Part shown: positions 50,469 through 59,734 of the stretch, piece by piece | Layout: every line of letters starts with the position of its first letter | Position numbering within the stretch: the first letter of the stretch is position 1 | From: Chloroflexota bacterium | Lineage (GTDB): Bacteria; Chloroflexota; Anaerolineae; Aggregatilineales; Aggregatilineaceae | DNA length: 64,000 bases | NCBI GenBank assembly: GCA_012729765.1 | Contig: JAAYCM010000075.1 | Span: 1-64,000, forward strand | Reading direction: 5' to 3' | Notes under the pieces: generated by a model | The model's input: the letters and a program-made list of their open reading frames with translations, nothing else | Told to the model about the DNA's origin: nothing | The model's database searches: none | Made by a program: the position numbers and the translations under genes

Positions 50469-52457
50469 TCAGTCCAGATACTCGTCCCACTCACCACGTG
50501 CGCGGCTGCCCTTGCGGCGGCGCTTGGCCACCACTTCGCCCCGATCTTCGTCGTAGACAAACTGGCGCTTCTTCTTCTTACCGCGCTTGGGCTTGTCTTC
50601 CAGCTCGACTTCTTCCTCGTCCGGAACGGGCTCGGCAGTTTCGCGGCGCGGCTTGCGGCGCGGGGCGTCGTCGTCTTCGGAAGGCTCCGGCTGGAGAACA
50701 GGCTCGAGGCGCACGCCCACCGGGGCACGCTCCGGCTCTGGCTCAGGCTCCGGCTCGACAAACGCCGGCGGCAGTTCTTCCGGCAAAACTTCTTCCTCGG
50801 CTTCCACGTCCAGCGCAGCGACCGGCGCTTCTTCCACCTCGGCAGCAGCCGGCTCCGGCTCGAAGATCTCACCCGGCGTGGCCGCAGCCTCGGCAGTCTC
50901 AGGAACTTCGATCGCTTCGGCGGCTTCTGCTGCTTCTGCGGCGGCCTGGGCCTCTTCTTCGCCCAGGATCACCAGGTCGTCCAGCGCATAACGGATCGCT
51001 TCCAGCGCGTCCTCGCCGGCATTCCCCTGCACCAGCATCCGGCCCAGGGCTTCTTCGTCGGCCAGCATCCGCACCATCAGCTCGCCCACGTTTTCGAGCC
51101 GCGCCAGGACCTTGTTGATATCCTCGTGCAGCTCCAGTTCTTCGATCTTCATCTCGAAGGCGCGCGCCGGCACCAGCGAGCGGACCATATCCATCACGCT
51201 GCGGCGCTCGTCACGCTCGGACTCGCGCACTTCCAGCAGCGTCCGCTCGGCCAGCTTGGCAAACTCGGTGAGCGTCTGATACTCTTCGGGCTGAAGTGGG
51301 CGGTTGGCGCGCTTCTTCTCGACGATGCGCGTCACGTCGGCGATCAGGTCCGGGTGCGTCGTGTACAGCATACTCAGCGGCGGTGTGTCCAGGCGCTCGA
51401 ATGCCTGAATCGCGGCCTCGGACACATTCTTGATATCGATGCGCCAGCCGGTCAGCTTGGCAGCCAGGCGCGCGTTCTGGCCCTGGCGGCCAATCGCCAG
51501 CGAGAGCTGGTCGTCGGGCACCATAACCGTCGCCGTGCGCCCGGTTTCCAGATCTTCTTCGAGCAGCATATCACTCACGCGCGCCGGGCTGAGCGACTTG
51601 GCGATGAAGACCGCCGGGTCGGGGCTCCACTCAATGACGTCGATCTTCTCGTCGTTGAGTTCCTTGACGATATTCTGAATCCGGATGCCGCGCATCCCCA
51701 CGCACGCCCCGACCGGATCGACACCTTCCTGGAGCGCGGCAACGGCTACTTTCGAGCGGTCGCCGGCCTCGCGCGCGATGTTCTTGATCTCGACCTGGCC
51801 ATTGTAGATTTCGGGCACTTCGTATTCGAGCAGGCGGCGCAGCATGTTTTTGTGCGCCCGACTCAGGATGATCTGCGGCCCGCGGCTGTTCTTCTTCACT
51901 TCCATGACATAGGCGCGGACCTTGTCATGGGGACGGTAACGCTCGCCGGGAATCTGCTGCGCGCGCGGCATCACGGCTTCGGCGCGGCCCAGGCTCAGCG
52001 TGATCGCGCCGCTGGTCACGCTCTGCACGGTGCCCGTCACCAGGTCGCCTTCGCGCTCGACAAACTCGTCATACAGCGACTCGCGCTCAGCCTCACGGAT
52101 GCGCTGCAAGATCACCTGCTTGGCCGTCTGAGCTGCGATCCGGCCAAAATTGCGGGTCGTCCTGACCGGCACCATCACCGTATCGCCCAGTTGGGCTTCC
52201 GGCTCGCGCTCGTGCGCTTCTTCGAGCGTGACTTCGGTCTGCTCGTTCTCGACCGACTCGACGACTTCTTTCTCCAGCAGAATCTCCGACTGCCCGGTCA
52301 GATCGACCTTGGCTTCGACGCGCTGGTTATTCGAGACGTTCGCATCACGCCGGTAGGCCGACACCAACGCCTGCGCCAGTGCTTCGAGCACGACCTCGCG
52401 GGGCAGCGCCCGCTGCTCGACAATTTCGTTAAATGCCAGGGTGAAATCGCTCTTCAT
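50469..52457 (-). CDS. nusA: transcription termination/antitermination protein NusA
   Basis: 662 residues. The N-terminal domain, S1 domain (GDLVTGTVQSV), two KH domains (GACVGMRGIRIQNIV, LAIGRQGQNARLAAKL) and two Glu/helix repeats are followed by a long C-terminal extension (about 505-662). That extension is rich in Glu, Ala and Pro and ends in a Lys/Arg-rich tail (KRGKKKKRQF, KRRRKGSRARG). Such extensions are not in E. coli NusA. The start has only a weak ribosome site and overlaps a small upstream ORF by 4 bp. Confidence 0.95.
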   Translation of the reverse strand: MKSDFTLAFNEIVEQRALPREVVLEALAQALVSAYRRDANVSNNQRVEAKVDLTGQSEILLEKEVVESVENEQTEVTLEEAHEREPEAQLGDTVMVPVRTTRNFGRIAAQTAKQVILQRIREAERESLYDEFVEREGDLVTGTVQSVTSGAITLSLGRAEAVMPRAQQIPGERYRPHDKVRAYVMEVKKNSRGPQIILSRAHKNMLRRLLEYEVPEIYNGQVEIKNIAREAGDRSKVAVAALQEGVDPVGACVGMRGIRIQNIVKELNDEKIDVIEWSPDPAVFIAKSLSPARVSDMLLEEDLETGRTATVMVPDDQLSLAIGRQGQNARLAAKLTGWRIDIKNVSEAAIQAFERLDTPPLSMLYTTHPDLIADVTRIVEKKRANRPLQPEEYQTLTEFAKLAERTLLEVRESERDERRSVMDMVRSLVPARAFEMKIEELELHEDINKVLARLENVGELMVRMLADEEALGRMLVQGNAGEDALEAIRYALDDLVILGEEEAQAAAEAAEAAEAIEVPETAEAAATPGEIFEPEPAAAEVEEAPVAALDVEAEEEVLPEELPPAFVEPEPEPEPERAPVGVRLEPVLQPEPSEDDDAPRRKPRRETAEPVPDEEEVELEDKPKRGKKKKRQFVYDEDRGEVVAKRRRKGSRARGEWDEYLD

Positions 52458-52558
52458 GTTGCTCTGTTCTGCTCTACTTGCAGCTCACTTTTTATCCGAC
52501 CGGGGGGACTGCAACACGACCATATAAGACGAAAAGTGGGGGGACCCACTTTCCGCAT
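52454..52558 (-). CDS. possible leader peptide overlapping nusA
   Basis: A 34-codon ORF in the nusA leader. It begins MRKVGPPTF, has CC and CCSPPG in the middle, and its TGA overlaps the nusA ATG (ATGA). Its first codons form the left arm of an 8-bp hairpin AAAGTGGG/CCCACTTT (52552-52533). With only GAAG as a ribosome site, translation is uncertain; it may help coupled translation of nusA. Confidence 0.35.
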   Translation of the reverse strand: MRKVGPPTFRLIWSCCSPPGRIKSELQVEQNRAT

Positions 52559-52581
52559 CGTGTCTTCAAATCGTCGATCAG

Positions 52582-52610
52582 AGTATAGCATGCCCCGCCT
52601 GATTTGACAA
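52582..52610 (-). promoter_or_regulatory. promoter of the nusA superoperon
   Basis: Minus-strand TTGTCA (52610-52605), 17 bp, TATACT (52587-52582). It lies between proS and nusA, so nusA has its own start with a leader of about 118 nt. Confidence 0.75.
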
Positions 52611-52637
52611 GGGTAGAGCCTATTAGCAGCAGGGTGA

Positions 52638-54349
52638 TCAGGGCAGCGCGCCCGCCCTCATCCAGGCCGGAATCTCCGCCGCCGGCAGGATCAACCGTTC
52701 CGCCGCGTCTCGCCGTTTGACCTCGACGCCGCCCTTGGCCTGTGCCTTCGCGCTCACCGTCAGCCGGATCGGGATGCCGATCAGGTCGGCGTCGGCGAAC
52801 TTCACACCCGGCGACTCGGCCCGGTCGTCCACCAGCACCTCATAACCCGCCGCGCACAGGTCCGCTTCGAGCGCCGCCGCGCTCTCGACCAGGGCCGGAT
52901 CGCTGCCCAGCACGACGATATGCGCGTCGAACGGGGCGACCTGCACCGGCCAGATGATGCCCCACTCGTCGTGATGCGTCTCGATGATCGCCGCCAAGAG
53001 CCGCTCCAGCCCGATGCCATAGCTGCCCATCACGATCGGGCGGGCCTGCCCGTTCTCGTCCAGATAGGTCGCGCCGACTGCCTCGGCGTAGCGCGTGCCA
53101 AGCTGGAAACAGTGCCCCAGCTCGATCGCCCGCTCCAGGTGCAGATGCCCCGTCGCGCAGCGGGCACAGCGCGCCCCTCATACGCTTCCGCGATGTCGGC
53201 TACGTGCGCCGGGTCGAAGTCGCGCGGAACGTTGACACCCGTCAGGTGATAGCCCTCGTCGTTGGCCCCCACCACGAAGTTTGCCCCGGCTCGCACCGAC
53301 TGATCGGCCACCACCAACACCCCCGGATCAAGGCCGAGCGGGCTGGCGTAGCCCGGCACCGCCCCGGTCGCGCGGATCTCGTCGTCGGTTGCCGCGCGCA
53401 GCTCGCCCCCGCCCAGCGCGTTGATCAACTTGACCTCGTTCACTTCCAGATCGCCGCGAATCACGACGAATACAAACCGGCTGCTCTCTGGGCGCTCGTG
53501 GACGAAAAAGACCGCTTTGAGCGTCTGGCGGCGCGGCACGCCCACATAGGCCGCCACATCCTCGATGGTCTTGCAGTCCGGCGTGGCGACCTTCTCCACC
53601 GGCTGGAGCGCGCCGATCTCCGGCTGATCGAGCACGAACGCGGCGGCCTCGGAATTGGCGCGATAATCGCACGTGTCGCACGCCGCGAACAGCGCCTCGC
53701 CCTGCGCGTGCCGCAGCACGAATTCATGGCTGCCGCTGCCGCCCATCGCGCCGTTGTCCGCTTCGACCGCGACCGCCTCGATCCCCACGCGCTCGAACAC
53801 GCGCCAATAGGCCCGCACCATCTCCTCATAAACGCGCGCCAGATCGTCCGCGTCGCGGTGCAGCGAGTAGGCGTCCTTCATGGTGAACTCGCGCAGCCGG
53901 ATCAATCCCCCACGCGGGCGCGGCTCGTTGCGATACTTGGTCTGAATCTGGTAGATCACCTGCGGAAGCTGCTTGTAGCTGGCGATCTCGCGCGCGGCCA
54001 GGTAGGCGACCATATCCTCATGCGTTGGGGCCAGCGCAAACTCGCGCCCGGCGTCGCTGGCGAACTTTTGCAGCACCGGCCCGAACACGTCCCAGCGCCC
54101 GCTCGCCTGCCAGATTTCCGCCGGCTGCACCACCGGCATGACCAGCTCCTGCCCGCCGACCGCGTCCATCTCCTCGCGCAGCACGCGCGCGATGTTGCGA
54201 ATGACGCGCCAGCCCAGCGGCATGATCGCGTAGATGCCGGCGGCTGCCGGGCGCACCAGCCCGGCCCGGATCGCGAGCTGGTGGCTGACCAGATCGGCAT
54301 CCGCCGGGGCATCGCGCAGCGTGCGTGTGAATAGTTCCGAAACTCGCAT
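52638..54349 (-). CDS. proS: prolyl-tRNA synthetase, interrupted by an apparent frameshift
   Basis: Two frames join into one normal-length bacterial ProS of about 570 residues with the editing (INS) insertion. The first about 390 codons run from ATG 54349 ([13 protein letters not shown]; class II motifs [19 protein letters not shown]) to YEG. The rest continues in another frame: [20 protein letters not shown], then [15 protein letters not shown] and the anticodon-binding domain to 52638. One base is missing in the codon after Tyr-Glu, in the C run at 53174-53177. ProS is essential, so a sequence error is the simplest explanation. It attaches proline to tRNA-Pro. Confidence 0.9.
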
Positions 54350-54373
54350 CGTGCCCTCTCCTGTTCCAGAATC

Positions 54374-54407
54374 AAAAAAACCGACGCCGGGAAAGTCCGG
54401 CGCCGGT
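54374..54407 (-). terminator. intrinsic terminator in the proS leader
   Basis: Minus strand ACCGGCGCCGG, 6-nt loop, CCGGCGTCGGT (11-bp stem with one G-U) and then a run of seven T. It ends 24 nt before the proS ATG; only the ribosome site (GGAACAGGAGAGG) lies between. Confidence 0.9.
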
Positions 54408-54445
54408 GGATAGCCAGTTGTGCAGTTACAACCGTTACACAGGCA

Positions 54446-54523
54446 TCACCCGGCGGACCATCCTGGGCAGGTGGCGCTCGTATGGACGCTGCTAGGTGTA
54501 GGGATAACGGTTTGCGTGATCAT
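54446..54523 (-). CDS. putative proS leader peptide
   Basis: 25 codons, starting MITQTVIPTP and containing prolines at 8, 10 and 20, ending GWSAG. Its ATG is exactly where the transcript is predicted to begin (7 nt after the -10), so it could be translated from a leaderless start; AGGGA also lies immediately before it. The stop codon sits on the antiterminator segment. Three prolines in 25 is enriched but not extreme. Confidence 0.45.
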   Translation of the reverse strand: MITQTVIPTPSSVHTSATCPGWSAG

Positions 54524-54529
54524 GTCCCT

Positions 54530-54558
54530 AGAGTATGCCAGATCGGGCAGGGTGTCAA
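54530..54558 (-). promoter_or_regulatory. promoter of proS
   Basis: Minus-strand TTGACA (54558-54553), spacer 17 bp, TACTCT (54535-54530). It starts 5 bp after the stop of the Agl23-NHL gene. Predicted leader to the proS ATG about 175 nt. Confidence 0.65.
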
Positions 54559-54562
54559 CCAC

Positions 54563-57500
54563 CTACCCCGCCGGAGCCTCTTCGGTTGCCGGCGCGGTGA
54601 TCGCCTCAGCCGCTTCTTCGGTCGCTTCGGCGGTCGCGTCCATGACGCCGGTCAGGTCGGTGCTTTCGTCCGTGCCCGGCGGCGGGATGATCTCGACCTC
54701 GACTCCCATCTCGGTCATATCGGTGTCGTCGCCCGTCGTCTCGGCGCCCTCGTCCAGCGGTGCGCCGGGCGGGATGTTGCCGCTCACTTCAGCCGGTGGA
54801 AAGACATAGATCTGCGCCAATTCCGCGTCCACGACATACAACCGTCCCTGCGCGTCGAACGCCATTCCCGCCGGGGAGCGCAGGCCCAACTGCCCGCTTT
54901 CCAGGTTGTCGGGATGGTTGAACGACAGCACCGGTTCGCCGCTCAGGTTATAGGCGACCACGCGATGGCGGTCGTCCATATCCGTGACATAGACCAGCGT
55001 GCCATCCGGGCTGACGGCCACATACGGACGGTTGAACGACTGCCGGTTGCGGAACCACATATTCACGTCCCAGGCGTTGATCGGGAAGCCTTCCTGATCG
55101 AACGTCTGGATGCGCTGGTTCCACGCCTCGGCCACGTAGAGATGGCCCGATACCGGGTTGATCGCCAAGCCGGACGGTTCATCGACCTGGCCCAGCGCCG
55201 CGCCCGGCGTGCCGATGTCGCGCAGCCACTCGCCTTCCGAGGTATAGACACGCACGCGCTTGTTGCCCGTGTCGGCGACATAGACCGTGCCGTCCGCCCC
55301 AACCGCGATATCACGCGGCCCCCAGAACGCATCCGGCGACGGGTCCTGCGCGGGCAGGCCCTCGTGACCCCAGCCGCGCAGCCACTCACCTTCAGGGTTG
55401 AACACCTGCACGCGGTGGTTCCATGTGTCGGCCACGTAGAGATTGCCATCCGGCCCGATGGCGACGCCCCAGGGCTGCCGGAGCTGGCCCGGCTCGCTGC
55501 CGCCGTTGGGCGCGTCTCCGCCAATCGTGCGCATTTCCTCGCCCTGCGGGTTGAGCACCACGATCCGGTTGCGGTCCGTATCGGTGACATACAGCAGGCC
55601 CTCGGCGTCGATGGCGATGTCGCGCGGGCCAAGCATCCCGACCGCGCGCGCGATCACGGCTTCCGCCTGAACTTCGGCGAAGACGGTGTCCTCAGGATAT
55701 TCCGGCTCGCGGATGTCCACGCTCGTGCTGCCGACTCCCGCGTCCCACACCTGGGCCGCGATCTGCTTGTCCACGAAGAAGAACATCCGGTCCGAAACCG
55801 GCCAGTTGGTCACGTCGAAACGATCGTCGTCCTTACACTCGGCAGCCACCGCGCTCTGGCAGATCGCGCGCAGCCGGTCGCGCTCCTCAGCCGTCTCCCC
55901 GACTTCCGCCTCAGACTCGCAGCGCGACTGCCGGTCCTCGATGCAGATCGCCTGCCCATAGGTGCTGTAGTCGCGCCGCAGCCAGATATCGAACAGACCC
56001 TGGCGGTAATATTCCGCCGCCAGGTTAAACGGGTCGGTGCTGAAGAGGTTCGCAACCCGGCCAAAGGACAGGTTGAAGTATTCCTGCATCGGCCACCACA
56101 GCCGGATATAGCCGAACTCGTAGTATTGATCGCCCAGAATCCGCCGTACGTCGCTGACCTTCTTGTTGCCGACCACGACGATTTTGGCCCCGTCGAGCGT
56201 GGCGGCATCCACACTGCCCGACTCACCGCGCAGGAATCCGTAATTCGGGTAATCGCGGAAGTACCACGTATAGGGCCACGACGACTCGTCGTCGTAGACG
56301 ATGCGCATATTCGAGCCTTCGTTGGTGATCTCCGCGATGCGGTCCACCTCGTTGAGCACAGTCTTGATCGCCGGCCCGGCGTGCGCATAGACCAGGTACT
56401 CGGTCGCGTAGTCGTAGTTGATGTAGCTCGCCAGCACCGCCGCCCGCGCCGTCAGGATCGCCAGGATCATGGCGAAGGTCAGCAGCGCCATACGCCCCAA
56501 CTGGGCCAGCCCCAGCCGCTGCCCGATGCGCCCGATCAGGTACAACGCGCCGAACAGGATCAGCAGTGCGGCCAGCCAGGTGCCGGTCGTCGCCAGATCT
56601 TCGGCGGTCCGGCCCTGGAACGGCCCGCCCTGCCCCCACACCGGCAGCAAGACTTGGGCCAGCGCCACGAACGCCAGCGGCATCGCCACCAACAGCAGCA
56701 GCCAGCCGCCATCGCGCAGCAGCGGCCAGCGGATGCCGCCGACCAGGTGGCCGACCCACCAGCCCGCCGCCAGGATCAGCGGCACGGTCAGGTGTGTGGT
56801 CAGCCAGGGCATTTTCTCGCCCGCCATCGTCAGGCCCAGCAGTATCATGATCGCCCAGTAGCCGACCAGCGCCAGCAGCGGAATCGCGCCCAGCCACTCG
56901 CGGTTTTCGGCCCGGTGCGACAGTTCCTCTTCCAGGCTGTAGGGCCGGAACAGGCGCGACGGCACCCCGGCGTAGCGCACCACGCTCACCGGCTCGCCGC
57001 CAATACTGCCGCCCGGCACCGGCTCCTCGGCGGGATCGTCTTCCTCGATCTCGACTTCGAGCGCGGCTTCGTCCGGCTCCGGCGGCAGGAGCGCCTGCGT
57101 CTGCCGCCCTTCGGCGATCAACGTGTCACTCGCCGGGGCCGGATTGTGCTCGACCACGACCGGCGCAGCCGCTTCTGCCGCGTGGCGATCCGTCTCGACC
57201 TGCTGCCGCCGCCAGCGCCATAGGCCGGAGAGTCCGGTCACGCCGGCCAGCATCGCGCCGATCAGCGGCAGGAACTCGTACACCGGGAGTTGCGTCAGGA
57301 TGTAGTAATACTGCGGCTGGCTGCCGCGCCGGACGCCCTGCTGCTCCAGCCAGTAGCCCAGCGAGCCGATCATGCCGGTCGCCAGCCCATACTGGTTGCT
57401 GAACACCGTGGTGAAGAAGAACGCGAACAGGCCGATGAAGATCGCCCCGGCGGGCAGCCAGCGCTTCCAGTTCCACGCCAGCCCCACCGAAACCGATACC

Positions 57501-59185
57501 GCCAGGAAGGGGATAAACGCCGCCACTGCCGCGTTGAGCGTGTCGCGGCCATCGGCGCTGTTGGGGTTATATTCTTCCAGGTTATACCCGGCCCAATAGA
57601 GCGGGAACGCCGCCAGCCAGGGCAGGATCAGCGTCCCGATCACGATCAGGATGTCGAAGATCGGCTGGCGGTTGATGAAGTCCCACCAGTGGGTCAAAAA
57701 GCGCGTCGCCAGCACGCCGATCACCACCACGATGCCGATGCCCCAGGCGACCCAGATCGGCGTGTTATCGTACTGGTCGGCCTCGAAGGTGCTGGCAGCG
57801 GTCGGGTCGGCGGCGAACGGCTGCGCGGTCGCTTCTTCAACAAAGCTGCGCCGCTCGAACTTGACCAGTACCACCGTCACCAGCAGCGCCAGCAGTATGA
57901 TCAGCACGATCTCGCGCCGGGGCAGCGGCAGCCGGCTGGGGAAGTTGAAGACCGCCGACAGGATCAGCACCATCAGCAGCACCAGCGCCGGGAGTCCGAT
58001 CCAGGTCAGCAGGCGCACAAACATCGACGCGTTGAACTCGATGGATGTGGCGAACTCTTTGGTCGCGTTAGCGCCGTAGAGCTGGTCATACTCGCTCATC
58101 ACGGCCCTGGACTGCCAGACGGTATCCGGCTTGATCACGTCGGCCACCACGATCACGACCAGCGCCATGATCGCGCCCAGCATCACGCCCGCCATGATGA
58201 TTTGCAGCGCCGAGCGCCCATTCGACAGGCCGCGCATCAGCGCCGCCGCCGCCCCGCGCCGCGTGACGCCATCCCGCGCCAGCATATTGCGCACCACGCC
58301 GGAGAGCGCCAGCGGCAGGTAGATCACCAGGAACAGCGGGGCCTGGAACCACAGATCGGACGGTATCCACATCACGGGCAGGAACAGGTAACGCAGCAGT
58401 GCACCCAGCCCCCACGCCGCCAGCCCCGCGAACACGAGCAGCAGCCCATGGCCGATTGCCAGTTGCACGGCGGGCGGATGCCAGCCGGTCGCGTCTGCTG
58501 GGCGCCGCCGGATGCCGATGTCCTGTGCCATGCGCATCAGCCAGAACAGCGTCAAAAAGCTGCCGAAGATGGCGATGTAGATGAACGCCACCTCTTTCGA
58601 GGCCAGCATCCCCAGCAGCGTCGCCGCGAGCACCCACAGCCACACCGGGCGGCGCGGGCGCACTCCGTCCACATATTGCAGCGCGGCATACAGCAGCAGC
58701 AGGGCGAAGAAAATCGTCGGGATGTCGTGCCGGATATAGCGCGAGTAGTAGAGCAACTGCGGCGAGATCAGCAGCATGACCGACGCGGCCACCGCACCGA
58801 CCCGCCCCAGCCAGCGCCGGAACAGCAGCGGGAACATCACGATCAGCACGCCCAGCGCCGCCGGGTAGATGCGCGCCGTGAAGTCGTTGTCGCCAAACAG
58901 GAAGTAGGACAGCGCCGTCATGTGAAACAGCAGCGGCCCGTGCATCAGTGGGGTGTGCTGGAATTCCCCAAACTCGTACAGCCGCCACGAATAGTAGGTG
59001 TGCAGGCTCTCGTCGTGGCTCATCACGCGCGTGCCCAGGTCGGCAAAGCGCGTGACCAGCGCCACCACCAAAATCACAGCATAGGCCACTACTTCCCAGT
59101 TCAACGCATAGGCGCGCGTCAGCACGCGGGTGAGTGCCTGTTCATCCGAGCCGGGGGGCAAATAGGTCTGTTCCCGTGTTGCCAT
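54563..59185 (-). CDS. Agl23/TIGR03663-type membrane protein fused to an NHL propeller
   Basis: 1540 residues. The N-terminal half is a GT-C/PMT-like membrane protein of the TIGR03663 'flippase activity-associated' group (MSHDESLHTYYSWRLYEFG, HGPLLFHMTALSYFLFGDND, RYIRHDIPTIFF). About fifteen helices reach to about residue 960. A soluble part follows, and from about 1180 to 1470 a six-bladed NHL/SMP-30-like propeller (GPRDIAIDAEGLLYVTDT, QPWGVAIGPDGNLYVADTWN). The C-terminal tail is Thr/Glu/Ala-rich. The start at 59185 is preferred to GTG 59200 by ribosome-site spacing. Probably acts in surface glycosylation. Confidence 0.82.
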   Translation of the reverse strand: MATREQTYLPPGSDEQALTRVLTRAYALNWEVVAYAVILVVALVTRFADLGTRVMSHDESLHTYYSWRLYEFGEFQHTPLMHGPLLFHMTALSYFLFGDNDFTARIYPAALGVLIVMFPLLFRRWLGRVGAVAASVMLLISPQLLYYSRYIRHDIPTIFFALLLLYAALQYVDGVRPRRPVWLWVLAATLLGMLASKEVAFIYIAIFGSFLTLFWLMRMAQDIGIRRRPADATGWHPPAVQLAIGHGLLLVFAGLAAWGLGALLRYLFLPVMWIPSDLWFQAPLFLVIYLPLALSGVVRNMLARDGVTRRGAAAALMRGLSNGRSALQIIMAGVMLGAIMALVVIVVADVIKPDTVWQSRAVMSEYDQLYGANATKEFATSIEFNASMFVRLLTWIGLPALVLLMVLILSAVFNFPSRLPLPRREIVLIILLALLVTVVLVKFERRSFVEEATAQPFAADPTAASTFEADQYDNTPIWVAWGIGIVVVIGVLATRFLTHWWDFINRQPIFDILIVIGTLILPWLAAFPLYWAGYNLEEYNPNSADGRDTLNAAVAAFIPFLAVSVSVGLAWNWKRWLPAGAIFIGLFAFFFTTVFSNQYGLATGMIGSLGYWLEQQGVRRGSQPQYYYILTQLPVYEFLPLIGAMLAGVTGLSGLWRWRRQQVETDRHAAEAAAPVVVEHNPAPASDTLIAEGRQTQALLPPEPDEAALEVEIEEDDPAEEPVPGGSIGGEPVSVVRYAGVPSRLFRPYSLEEELSHRAENREWLGAIPLLALVGYWAIMILLGLTMAGEKMPWLTTHLTVPLILAAGWWVGHLVGGIRWPLLRDGGWLLLLVAMPLAFVALAQVLLPVWGQGGPFQGRTAEDLATTGTWLAALLILFGALYLIGRIGQRLGLAQLGRMALLTFAMILAILTARAAVLASYINYDYATEYLVYAHAGPAIKTVLNEVDRIAEITNEGSNMRIVYDDESSWPYTWYFRDYPNYGFLRGESGSVDAATLDGAKIVVVGNKKVSDVRRILGDQYYEFGYIRLWWPMQEYFNLSFGRVANLFSTDPFNLAAEYYRQGLFDIWLRRDYSTYGQAICIEDRQSRCESEAEVGETAEERDRLRAICQSAVAAECKDDDRFDVTNWPVSDRMFFFVDKQIAAQVWDAGVGSTSVDIREPEYPEDTVFAEVQAEAVIARAVGMLGPRDIAIDAEGLLYVTDTDRNRIVVLNPQGEEMRTIGGDAPNGGSEPGQLRQPWGVAIGPDGNLYVADTWNHRVQVFNPEGEWLRGWGHEGLPAQDPSPDAFWGPRDIAVGADGTVYVADTGNKRVRVYTSEGEWLRDIGTPGAALGQVDEPSGLAINPVSGHLYVAEAWNQRIQTFDQEGFPINAWDVNMWFRNRQSFNRPYVAVSPDGTLVYVTDMDDRHRVVAYNLSGEPVLSFNHPDNLESGQLGLRSPAGMAFDAQGRLYVVDAELAQIYVFPPAEVSGNIPPGAPLDEGAETTGDDTDMTEMGVEVEIIPPPGTDESTDLTGVMDATAEATEEAAEAITAPATEEAPAG

Positions 59186-59293
59186 TCGCTTCAATCCCAC
59201 CCTTACACAATAACGGGGCGAGACGCCAGGAATCTGCGCCTCGGCCCAAGAAGTCTACCTGATGTTTCCCTACCAAACTGGCGCGCCGCCGGG

Positions 59294-59734
59294 CTACTCG
59301 TCAAACCGTTTGACAAAACGGTAGCCGGTGGTCTGATAGCCCAGGCTCTCGTAAAATCGGTGCGCCTCATCCTTGCGTTTGAAGCCCGACACCAGCCACG
59401 TGCCGATACAGCCCTGCTCGCGCGCCATCTGCTCGGCGAAATCCATCAGCGCGCGGCCCACGCCCTGCCGCCGCACCGCCGAATCCGTCACCAGCACCGA
59501 GATTTCACCGTAGCGGCTGCGCTGTTCCAGATTCTCGCGCAGGCGGAAGCCGAGCAGCCCGGCGACACACCCGTCGACTTCACCCACGAACAGCCAGTCG
59601 ATCGGGCTGCGCTCGGCCCAGGCCAGCCGGTCCGCCATATCTTCCAGGCTCATCGGATGCCCGCTGAGCTGCACGATCAGGCTGCAGACCGCGTCAATAT
59701 CGCGCGGCTCCATCGGACGAATGCAAACACTCAT
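59294..59734 (-). CDS. GNAT-family acetyltransferase
   Basis: 146 residues, a single GNAT domain. CoA loop VRRQGVGRALMDFAEQMA and the late HRFYESLGYQTTGYRF are typical. Its acceptor is unknown. The ATG overlaps the stop of the anti-sigma gene (ATGA), so it is translationally coupled to it, which suggests it belongs to the sigma/anti-sigma unit. Confidence 0.9.
   Translation of the reverse strand: MSVCIRPMEPRDIDAVCSLIVQLSGHPMSLEDMADRLAWAERSPIDWLFVGEVDGCVAGLLGFRLRENLEQRSRYGEISVLVTDSAVRRQGVGRALMDFAEQMAREQGCIGTWLVSGFKRKDEAHRFYESLGYQTTGYRFVKRFDE

Larger units (their letters stand above)
54374..54523 (-). promoter_or_regulatory. putative attenuator controlling proS
   Basis: The predicted leader RNA holds a 25-codon proline-containing ORF, a segment CGCCGGGTG (54455-54447, the end of that ORF) that can pair with CACCGGCG (54408-54401, the left arm of the terminator), and the terminator. 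A further 8-bp pairing AACCGTTA/TAACGGTT (54512-54505 with 54437-54430) brackets the middle. This is the order expected for ribosome-mediated attenuation. A T-box was considered but its conserved core was not found. Confidence 0.55.

Noticed and set aside
54374-54523. T-box riboswitch upstream of proS
   Set aside because: GGATGGTCCGCC is vaguely like the T-box core, but the conserved core and a specifier loop with a CCN codon could not be found; the leader-peptide model explains more of the sequence.
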